Shown here: piece after piece, positions 47,428 to 55,994 of the stretch
Numbering within the stretch: the stretch's first letter is position 1
How the letters are laid out: each line of letters starts with the position of its first letter
Assembly: GCF_011074885.1 (NCBI RefSeq)
Contig: NC_054687.1
Span: forward strand, 1,178,001-1,242,000
Length of the DNA: 64,000 nt
Direction of reading: 5' to 3'
Source: Brettanomyces bruxellensis
Taxonomy: Eukaryota > Ascomycota > Pichiomycetes > Pichiales > Pichiaceae
The notes under the pieces: generated by a model
The model's input: only the letters and a program-made list of their open reading frames with translations
Database searches by the model: none
What the model was told of the DNA's origin: nothing
Program-made: the position numbers and the translations under genes

Positions 47428-48327
47428 CTGAGTGTGTGACATAATTACTCCCATGTGTTCTTGTTCTGTATAATAAACTGTAAAATAAAGAAATGACTTA
47501 AGATAACAGAGATCGATAAAACGTATTTTTTTACCAACGTTCATAATAATAGTATGTATTTTAGGTAGGTATCAAATCACAAATTGCAAAAATAGAAAAA
47601 AGAAAGGCAGGACGGCACAAGGAAAACAAATAAAAAAAAATTAGAAAGAAACACACTTATGGCAAAAATGGTAAGAAAAATGAGTAACGAATTCCGAAGA
47701 CAACTTTAAAAAGCAACAAACTGTTTAACAAAGACTCAGGATGGAGACAACTTGAACTGCTGCCAGTAAATAAAACGGGACGGTAACGGCAATGCCAAAA
47801 CGAAAAAGAATATAAAACAAAATAAAAATCAAAGAAACTCTGTAACCGACAAGGCACCTTCGAGAAGTTGATGTAGAATTCAATACGGGAAACGAGGATC
47901 AAAACGAAGAGGAGTTGATTGCAGTATATGGTGAATGTGGCACAGCAAACGGTATAGTATGCCAAAATTATGGGGAAAAATGATGAGAAATAACAAAAAA
48001 TCCTCGAAGCCATTCCTCGTTCCCCTCAAAATTTTGGGTAATTTCAGGCTGAACAATAAGATATGAGATGAAGTGATGACGTGGGAAGACAAGGTTGCCT
48101 TTCAAAGTCTTCATATTAGGATATTTGAATTGGCAAACTCTCTCGGTGTATGTGTTTGTCCGGAAGCAAAGTAATTAAACAGATGGCCTTGGCTTCTTTA
48201 CGCTTTTCCCCCTTTTTCACAGAACAATACATCACTAGCATGTATGTAGACCTTGTAGTGATAAGTTCTGCGGAGAAAAGAGAAAGAGGAAAACACAAAG
48301 CGATCCAAAATCATAAGTTAACCTCAC
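47428..48327. other. Convergent intergenic region, CDC73 / NCE102
   Basis: 900 bp, unusually long for converging genes. It is A-rich in the first half. A 118-codon minus-strand open frame (47657-48013) is a low-complexity Phe/Leu/Ser string and is not supported. I see no named element. Confidence 0.5.
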
Positions 48328-48842
48328 TTAAACCTGGGACAGTGTAGGAACACCTGTTCTTGCCGACTTTGAGAATAAGATGTTCCGAAAAGTCCATTCT
48401 TCAATAAACTGATCACTTGCACTGCGAGCGAGAATAGGAAGATGAAAAATGAAAAGTAGAGGAAGGCACATGTTGCTTGAGCCTTTCTGCATCTGTCAGA
48501 AGATCCTTGTGCGACATTGTTGGACTTTAGGTACTTTGTGTTGGAGCAAGAGTGCACTCTGATTGCAACAGCCAAGGCAGTGGCACCAGCAAAAGTGAAC
48601 ACAAAGTTCAAGAAGTCAAAAATGACCAGGAATAAAGGAGATGCCAAGAATGAAATGAAGTATGCAGCCAACCCGTAAAACGTGGATGTAAGCAAAGCAA
48701 ATGCAGCTGCGAAAACACAAAAGTTGACTTGTGAGTTCGACTGTGTGATGGTAGTGGCAGCCAAAGATCCACTTAAACCAAGAACAATAATGAGAAAGAT
48801 GAAGTTCACCGACCTCAAAGAGATATCTCCGTACGAAAGCAT
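48328..48842 (-). CDS. NCE102: Eisosome/MARVEL protein Nce102, with a one-base frameshift near the C-terminus
   Basis: Nce102 is a four-TM MARVEL-family plasma-membrane protein that organises eisosomes and senses sphingolipids. The frame from ATG 48842 has the four TM segments and the signatures DFLNFVFTFAGATALAVAIR and QGSSDRCRKAQA. After GTSYSQ it leaves the family frame at the A-run 48368-48370 and would end with an unrelated tail at 48324. Adding one base restores the family ending ARTGVPTLSQV, stopping at 48328, for 171 residues (173 in S. cerevisiae). The as-read tail is short, so the protein might still fold, but the conserved C-terminus is needed for Nce102 function. Confidence 0.85.
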
Positions 48843-51108
48843 TTTTCTTTAGTGTGTTGTATTAAGTTATGTTATGCTATGATGCGTATTTAGAATTTGT
48901 GCCAACTTCTTTAAAGCTTAATTGAACGAAGATATGCTATAATATTGTAATCAATTAATGTGTGCTAAGCCTGTCAGGATAAATAAATTAAATAGTTTCA
49001 ATCTGAGTTTTTTTTTCTTTTCCAAGGTCGAGATGTCCTTATTGGAGTAACAAGATTGTGGTTAGACTTGTTGGACAACTAACAATTAGATGTGACAAGG
49101 GAAAAGCGGGAGAAGAGAAAAAGAGAAAATACTGTGAAAAGCTTGAATTCCGTTTGCAGTCAAGGGTCTGGCAAAAGAATAAAGTAATTGAATTAAGAGA
49201 GGATAGATGTAAAGAATTCGAGAAAAATAAATAACAACTAAGGCAAGATTAGGAAAAACAACAATAAAAAGAATGTGCGTCAAAAGGGAAGAAAAAATTC
49301 TATACCAGTAATAATGGAGCAAAGCAGCACAAAAGAATAATCTGAGCACTGAAAACAGCAAGTAATAACATCCCATTTAAGGTTTTAGGCAGAAAACATA
49401 AACATTACTTGAATTCAGCCTAACCACCGGTAGGGGAGAAATTTTCACAGTTTTCTTCACTTAGGCAGCAAATGTTGGTACAGATGATTGCTATGCCTTC
49501 TTTTTTGCCACTGTGAGGATGCTTTTTTTTTATAATGTTTATCCGCTATATGTATTGCGTATTTTCATCAAGCTGCAGGTCTGTTTCTCTTCCGAACTCA
49601 ATACAACTACTTCTACTTATTATTTTACCTCATAAAATGTTAATATCACTTTCTTCACCCATCATATTAATCTTTAACCATCCGAACTCATTTTCCCCTT
49701 CTAACATTTTAATTTATACCTTCTTATTTCAAGCTTATATTATTAACTCCAAATTTCTCTAATTGTCCCCTCTCATGTTCCAAGAAAACTAGTGCTCATT
49801 TTATTTTTCTCCATCTCATAGTTGCATCCGCCAATTGCTCAATGGCTCGAAAACAGTAAACAACCATTTCCGAAAAAGGATGGGGCCAACCCATTTTTGG
49901 AATGGATATGGCTGACAGCATCTGTACACCAAAAGCCTGTCAAGCGCTACGTAATGATTTGTTCTTGGCAGTTCAACGTTATTCGTAAAGCTTACCTCAT
50001 TTCCCCTTTTATTTCGTTTATCACCATTGATCAGGGCACTCTATATAAAAAGCAATTGTTTTACAAGTAACAGATACAAATGTATTCGAATTAATTTGAT
50101 TAATAATTTATCATATAAAGATGTTTGTTGTAAAGTGTGCAACATGCGGCCGTAAACCTCAAAATGAGATATATTCGTAATATACAATTACACGCAATAT
50201 TTGTACCTTTAGAAGTATGTCTAAATAGATTCGGCCTACCTCAAATTGTAATATTCAAATGAATAACTCATCCGGCGTTTAATTATAGTTTGCTTACCAG
50301 GAATTTTTTTCTATCCGGATTTATTTTTGCATATAACAAAGTTTTTTACAGTCAATGTCCATCTATATAATCAAATAGTCAAAGAGCAATGTGAGCAAAT
50401 ATTATTCTAGACTCCAAAAGTCATTTGTGCTTACCTTTTATTTATAGAGGTAACACCATTTTCTACTAATATTCCAAGGTCTAATACTAAAGGACTAGTT
50501 TAAGAAATTTGTGGCTTTAAAAAGGATAGAAAACGTGGCAATTATCTGTTTACTCCATAGGGTGGGGAAGCAATGTGAAATGGGTATTTGAATATTCCTC
50601 TTTCAATAAAGTTGCCACCGTCGTTTCAACAAATCACGTTATTAAATTAATGTTAAGATAGTAGAATAGTCACTGCTATAAATTATTGATTGATTTTAAT
50701 ACCTTAAGAAGTACTAATAAATTTGGTCGGTGTAGATTCTGAAAAATTTAAAATCAAAAGATGTGTTCTGTAAGTTAAAAATCAACAAATCATCTACCAA
50801 TACCAAATTTATTCATCTAACTTAATCCAAAACATAAACCAATTATCAAATATGACCAAATAAATATTTTCTACTATATACAGTATTGCTTTGTTAAATG
50901 ACATACTTATAGTGTGTTAACAATATTTTACTTAAATTAAAATCCTTGATTTTGACGACAAATGATATGAAATCCGCGAATATGGGGTAATTTTTTTTTG
51001 TATCCTTCTTGATCTCATGATTTGTAGTAATGTAAATGATGAAAAGTAACGAGTTCAGATTCATGCATATGCAATTATGAACATCCTGGACAAATACTAC
51101 ATACTAAG
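48843..51108. other. AT-rich, gene-free region of 2.3 kb
   Basis: The largest gap without a supported gene. It is strongly AT-rich, especially 50.1-51.1 kb, and holds only short open frames (60-100 codons) with low-complexity products. I see no tRNA, long repeat or inverted repeat, and no transposon remnant. It could be promoter and spacer, an origin or a centromere-like locus; nothing in the sequence decides. Confidence 0.5.
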
Positions 51109-52491
51109 ATGTTCCTAAATGGGGTAAGAAAATGCCTCAGCAAACATTCAAAGATTCAAGAGAGGGTAAGGTGGATTGGAGATGAGATCAAAAGCAAAAA
51201 GAAGATCATCAAGGTTGAAGAGAAAGAGAACATTTTAAAAGAGAAACTAGAAATGTTAAGGGAGGATGCTTTTTTATTAGATCCAAACAATAAGGAAATA
51301 GAAGTACCCTCAAACTTGAGATCGTCAGATGAACCAAGCACAGAAAAAATTGAAGAAATAAAGCAGAAGATGACGGAGGCCATAAAGAAGTATCCCAAGC
51401 AGGAAACAGCGGAATACCAAAGGGCGAAATCAATTGCCAAGATGCCAAGTTACGCAGATAAGCAGAGTAGGAATTTGGCAGCACAAAGACCTTGGAATGG
51501 TAAGGAAAGTCCCTATGAGATAATGTCAAGATTGAAGCAAGAATCCATCAAGATCAAAAAGGTAGGCAGATTAGAGGAAAATTCAATGGGATCCAAAAGT
51601 AAGTTGAATCGACTTGACAATGCCAGAGAGAAGGTTTTAGATTATAGATTATCGAAACATATTGAAATAGATTCCGAAGAGGAAAGGAAGAAGAAAGAAC
51701 GTAAAGAATGGAGGGAAATGTATAAAGAGAGACTACTTGGGCCTACTGTGTTGATCAGTGATACTTTTACAGGGGTTGATAACACAATTAAGTCATTGGC
51801 AGATCAAAGGATAATGGAGGCACAGAGAAGAGGTGATTTTAAAAACATACATAGGGGAAAACCTTTTGAAAAAGGGTTCACGGCAAATAGTGCATATATC
51901 GACAGAACAGGGTATCATCTCAACAAAATCATGAAAGGACAGGATGCTATTCCCCCGTGGATTGAGACCCAGGGATCGGTGCAGAACGAAATTGAGCAAT
52001 TTCGTAATGAATTGGACAGACGGTGGTCGTTAAGAGCAGTGTTATTAATCAAGAAATTATATCCAAAAGCCGATGATATCCAGCTACTTAAATTGGCAGG
52101 GAAACTTGCATCGGATACTTCATTTAAAAGCAAAGAATGGGAAGAAGAGCAGAAGAATGGAAGCCTCAGATTTGAAGTTAATAAGCTCAATGATCGAATA
52201 CGAGGATATAATTTGCAGGCACCATCATCATCTCAGAAAATATATCTTGATGCGGACAAGGAATTGGTACAGTGCTACAACCGGGTGAATCCAAGACTAT
52301 CAGATGTAATGAAACAATACGGAATAAAAAAGGACAATCGTGAAGAGTCTATAGACAATAAAAAACAAGGCAGACTGTTCCAAAGTATATTTAGTGGCGG
52401 TCCTGAAATACCACAGTATACAAAGATACCCCAAATAAAGATGGATTCTCTTAGCAGTACATTTTTGAAGATGTTTAAGCGGCATAAATAG
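51109..52491 (+). CDS. DUF1992 (DnaJ subfamily C member 28-type) protein, probably mitochondrial
   Basis: 460 residues. The N-terminus (MFLNGVRKCLSKHSKIQERVRW) is basic with no acidic residue in the first 16, compatible with a mitochondrial presequence. A coiled, Lys/Glu-rich region follows (30-210). The conserved part (about 210-305) matches the DUF1992 pattern: LADQRIMEAQRRGDFKNIHRGKPF, then HLNKIMKGQDAIPPWIE and FRNELDRRW. This domain is found in bacteria and in DNAJC28 of animals; no J domain is present here. Function is unknown to me. The gene lies alone in an AT-rich region and its codons are AT-rich as well. Confidence 0.75.
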   Translation: MFLNGVRKCLSKHSKIQERVRWIGDEIKSKKKIIKVEEKENILKEKLEMLREDAFLLDPNNKEIEVPSNLRSSDEPSTEKIEEIKQKMTEAIKKYPKQETAEYQRAKSIAKMPSYADKQSRNLAAQRPWNGKESPYEIMSRLKQESIKIKKVGRLEENSMGSKSKLNRLDNAREKVLDYRLSKHIEIDSEEERKKKERKEWREMYKERLLGPTVLISDTFTGVDNTIKSLADQRIMEAQRRGDFKNIHRGKPFEKGFTANSAYIDRTGYHLNKIMKGQDAIPPWIETQGSVQNEIEQFRNELDRRWSLRAVLLIKKLYPKADDIQLLKLAGKLASDTSFKSKEWEEEQKNGSLRFEVNKLNDRIRGYNLQAPSSSQKIYLDADKELVQCYNRVNPRLSDVMKQYGIKKDNREESIDNKKQGRLFQSIFSGGPEIPQYTKIPQIKMDSLSSTFLKMFKRHK

Positions 52492-54393
52492 ATACTTCAA
52501 TATTTCGAGTGTACCTTTTCGCCGGAAAAATCTGTTAATCTTAACGATCTTTGTTAGATAGTTGTGCAGCTATGAACTTTCATAATTGCTACATCAATAG
52601 CTATAATGAAGAAATTTAAATGATTTAATCTCACGGCTGAAAGAAGATACACGAAAAGAAATTAATAAAGAAAACAGAGATACCAATGGGACCGAATAGT
52701 TAAATAATGTACATAATGCTTTGGATAAATCTCAACTAGGTAAATTTTGTGCTACATAGATAAAGAGCAAGAAAATTGAAAAATATCATGACAAACGGAA
52801 AGCACATTTGCGAGCATATTGGCGAAAAATGCTACCGAAAGAAGTAAAATGCAGACGCGAAAGTATTTTGGGACTGAAAAAGAAAATGCGTTAGGGCTGG
52901 GAGGATATATGGGACAGGGAAAAGGATGCACTAACAAAGAGAGCATCGATAGATAAGCCCATATCTTTTATAAAGATTGACAATAAATGCACATATCTAA
53001 TCAAATGTTCGTTTAATACCAATGTGTTCTATAGAGTACAGTCACAAGTAAAAAAAAAAAAAAAACGCAACCCTGTATAGATCTAAAGATTGTAATCCAC
53101 AAGTGAAAATTAAGAAAAATACACTTAAAGGGGTGGAGAAAAATGTGGAGTCGCGAAAAAGAAGCAAAAAATACAAACACAAAAGATGAAAAAACGCCTG
53201 AAATTACAACTGAAAATACGTATGCAAGGTAAATCAGGATTTTATTTCAGGTTTTCGCGTTATACGGCAGGAAATTATGCTGAATGCCGAAAGGGGGTAG
53301 CTAAAATGTACCAAACTCTTGGCTCGTACGATACAGGAGGCTCAGAGATAAGTGTATTTTGGCTTGAAAGGGTATTTTGAAAAATTGACAGTTGCATTTA
53401 AGGTTCTAAGGAGACAAATCGAGTTTGAATTCTGAGGAGTGTGACGTCAATGGATTGAACATATTTGCCAAATCCGAATTGCTCAGCAACTCAGGTGAAG
53501 TGCATTATGATATGTTATACACTGCGGAAGAAGACGTCAATTTATGGTTGGATAATTTCCATTTGGTCGGAAGAACAGAGGAACATTCACTTTTCTTCTC
53601 TTCTAATTTCTTCGTTTCAACCCCTTGTATTAATACTGATGTACGATATTATCTCATTGAAAATAATAAAAGACGGAAGGGACAAAATAAATTTCAACGT
53701 TACAATAGGTCCTCGTGTAAAATACATGCTGTAAAGGGAACTTTTCAATCAGTACAGAGGAGAAAACGCAGGAGACAATTTAACGCGCTTTTGGAAAACT
53801 CCCCAGAACGCGAAAATTACGTACATAATATAATTTTCAAGGACGACTCCTTTAGCGCATTCCGGTTTACTGAAATTAACATACCGCGTTGATTCATGCA
53901 TTATTCTAGGCCTCGACAGTGAAAAGAAAATATCAACCTCAATTCAGTACTCCTTTAGAATTTTCAATAAAACATATTGTCTTATACCCATTTCAGAAGC
54001 TTGAAATCTTGGCGTGCCTAACTTTATTCACTCCCCCATTATACCTGGCCCTTCCGTATATTTCATTAACAAGCCGTTTCTGACATCATTATCGTGGCTT
54101 GCTCCGTACATGTCCTCCTCCATGTATTTCATTTACCCCCTTTTAAGAAATACTTAATTAACAAGCCTTTTGAATGCTCCATCTATATAAACTTGACCAT
54201 TCCCGTTGTTTGTCCAGCCATCTCATCACCAGTAACATTCTTTTTGTTTCATCTTTTGTATCTGTCCTTCGTTACTGTCCTACAAACCCAACCCTGGATA
54301 GTTGCAAGCCAACAAACAATACCTTAACATTATATTATTCCACTTTCTTTCCTTATCACTCATTTAAATTTACCCCTGCCTTTCATTATCAAA
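52492..54393 (+). promoter_or_regulatory. Long upstream region of the Pcl-type cyclin with five SCB-like sites
   Basis: 1.9 kb. CRCGAAA (SBF site) occurs at 52650-52656 (CACGAAA, exact SCB core), 52856-52862, 53152-53158, 53253-53259 (reverse) and 53809-53815 (CGCGAAA). By base composition well under one would be expected. TATATAAA is at 54184-54191, 203 bp before the cyclin start. An ATG-less open frame inside the region is listed separately. Confidence 0.5.
53410..53892 (+). CDS. Open frame of 160 codons without a start, unrecognised
   Basis: The frame is open from 53410 to the stop at 53892, long for AT-rich DNA, but there is no ATG until codon ~34. The product has an acidic first part, then a strongly basic region (NKRRKGQNKFQRYNRSS and QRRKRRRQF). 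I recognise no family. An upstream exon starting ATG 53186 and spliced GTATGC (53219) to AAG (53410) would be in frame, but the AAG acceptor is atypical and no TACTAAC is present. It may be a diverged gene, a pseudogene or chance. Confidence 0.3.
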   Translation, partial: GDKSSLNSEECDVNGLNIFAKSELLSNSGEVHYDMLYTAEEDVNLWLDNFHLVGRTEEHSLFFSSNFFVSTPCINTDVRYYLIENNKRRKGQNKFQRYNRSSCKIHAVKGTFQSVQRRKRRRQFNALLENSPERENYVHNIIFKDDSFSAFRFTEINIPR

Positions 54394-55473
54394 ATGTCTG
54401 ATAAAGAAGCTCTTCACATATTCCTTAACTCTCCTGTTACGCAGGACATGATCCACAACTTGGTCAACGTGACCCTCCAAATTCTTCCTTGCGAGTCTTC
54501 CAAAGTCATCACACAGCAACTCCCTACACCACCAAATTCCCCACCTGTCTACAAGACCAGGCCACTTCCTTCTTTAATGACCTTCATCACCAAGTTGGTC
54601 AGATATACCAATGTTTATACTGGAACTCTCATGTCAACAATCGTCTATATGAACAGACTGAAGGAGCGTCTCCCGGCCGATGCTCATGGAATGCCATGCA
54701 CCAGGCACAGAATCTTTCTTGCATGCCTAATAATCGCATCTAAGTACTTCAACGACTCTTCTCCCAAAAACAAGCACTGGAGTAAGTACACCGATGGCTT
54801 GTTCCGCAACGAAGATGTTAACCTCATGGAAAAGCAACTTCTAATGCTTCTCGACTGGGATCTCAGGATAGAGACCTCCGAACTTCTAAGGGTCTGGAGA
54901 AGATTCCTAGAGCCAATCAAGACTGATCTCAGAAGACAGTCAAGAATGATGAACAACATCGCTCCTGGAACTATGGCATACTCCACACAAACAATCACTG
55001 CTCCAAGATGCACATTACAGGCCTATGAGTCTGCGCAGCCAATCAATTATCGATACCATCACACTGCAAATGGTTGCAACAACAACAAAAAACAACATTC
55101 GCTCAACACTTTATACCCATATGCTTCCTATCAGAATATCCACTCGAGATCCTCCTCTCTCAACAGTAGCAGAAGCTCAATCTTCGACTACTACGAGGAA
55201 AACCACTCTCGGGCTTCTTCTGTTTCGAGTACTACTACTGTTTCGAGCAATGGTAGCAATTACTCTTCCTGCGACAAGCAGGCTTATATCCCACTGCCCT
55301 ACTCAGCAAAGCTGGATAAGCAGCAAAAGGTTTTCTGGGGCTATAACAACGCGGGTTGTTCTTCCCAGCAGCCTTTTTCAAATACTCAGATGTCGTCATA
55401 CTTCAATAACTGTGCTTTAAACGAGCAACAGCAACTTGAAAACGCTATGAGACAGTACTGTGGTGGCTATTAA
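54394..55473 (+). CDS. Pho85-type G1 cyclin (Pcl1/Pcl2 group)
   Basis: 359 residues. The cyclin box runs from about residue 60 to 170: RPLPSLMTFITKLVRYTNVYTG, then STIVYMNRLKERLP, the Pcl motif RHRIFLACLIIASKYFNDSSPKNKHW, and MEKQLLMLLDWDLRI. These are diagnostic of Pcl1/2/9-type cyclins, which activate the kinase Pho85 in G1 for morphogenesis and Cln-like functions. The C-terminal half is Ser/Asn/Tyr-rich and low in complexity. Upstream SCB-like sites fit G1/S control. The exact paralogue (PCL1, PCL2 or PCL9) cannot be fixed from the sequence, so I give no symbol. Confidence 0.85.
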   Translation: MSDKEALHIFLNSPVTQDMIHNLVNVTLQILPCESSKVITQQLPTPPNSPPVYKTRPLPSLMTFITKLVRYTNVYTGTLMSTIVYMNRLKERLPADAHGMPCTRHRIFLACLIIASKYFNDSSPKNKHWSKYTDGLFRNEDVNLMEKQLLMLLDWDLRIETSELLRVWRRFLEPIKTDLRRQSRMMNNIAPGTMAYSTQTITAPRCTLQAYESAQPINYRYHHTANGCNNNKKQHSLNTLYPYASYQNIHSRSSSLNSSRSSIFDYYEENHSRASSVSSTTTVSSNGSNYSSCDKQAYIPLPYSAKLDKQQKVFWGYNNAGCSSQQPFSNTQMSSYFNNCALNEQQQLENAMRQYCGGY

Positions 55474-55994
55474 GTGTTTGACTGAGTATTGGTTTTAGGT
55501 GCGCGATTTCGCCTCCTAGTTAGGGTCTTTTTATTTCGTTCATGGGTTTTCCTCCTTCTTGTATCTGCTATTTTTTCATATATTCTTGGTTTGCAGTTAG
55601 AGTTGTTCAGGCATAAATCTTATTTTACTTTTGCATTTCTCATTTTATTATTGCTTTGCTTTTTGTCGTCGTTTTCGTTCTGCTTTTTGCTTTATAATGG
55701 TTTACTATAATGGTCTACGGTTTTAGTTTATTTTATTGGTTGTGTAGCTGTGAGAATTAGAGGTCAATAATCAATCCTTATCTTGCCCCATTCAGCCTCT
55801 CGCCAGACGCGTACGTATTTTTTTTTTTCTCCGAGTAACACAATTAAAAATTCGTGTTGGAGCCTCGTCACAATTTTTCTAAATACATTGACTGTTCTAT
55901 ACCATCGTTTATTCTCAGCATCATTTTTTGCGTCGGTCCGAAGCCTATCTATTTCGGGCAGCAAATTATCGATATCGCCACATTTGAGGCACAA
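55474..55994. promoter_or_regulatory. Intergenic region, cyclin 3' end / golgin 5' end
   Basis: 521 bp, T-rich with a T-run at 55818-55828. The golgin frame is open upstream of its ATG to 55854 but without an ATG. No specific element recognised. Confidence 0.4.

Noticed and set aside
47657..48013. 118-codon minus-strand open frame between CDC73 and NCE102
   Set aside because: Low-complexity Phe/Ser/Leu/Tyr product from an A-rich plus strand; no domain.
47976..48054. Possible box C/D snoRNA (ATGATGA ... CTGA)
   Set aside because: The flanks do not form a terminal stem and no internal C'/D' boxes or guide could be identified.
49822..50070. 82-codon open frame in the AT-rich gap
   Set aside because: No features, chance length, no promoter context.
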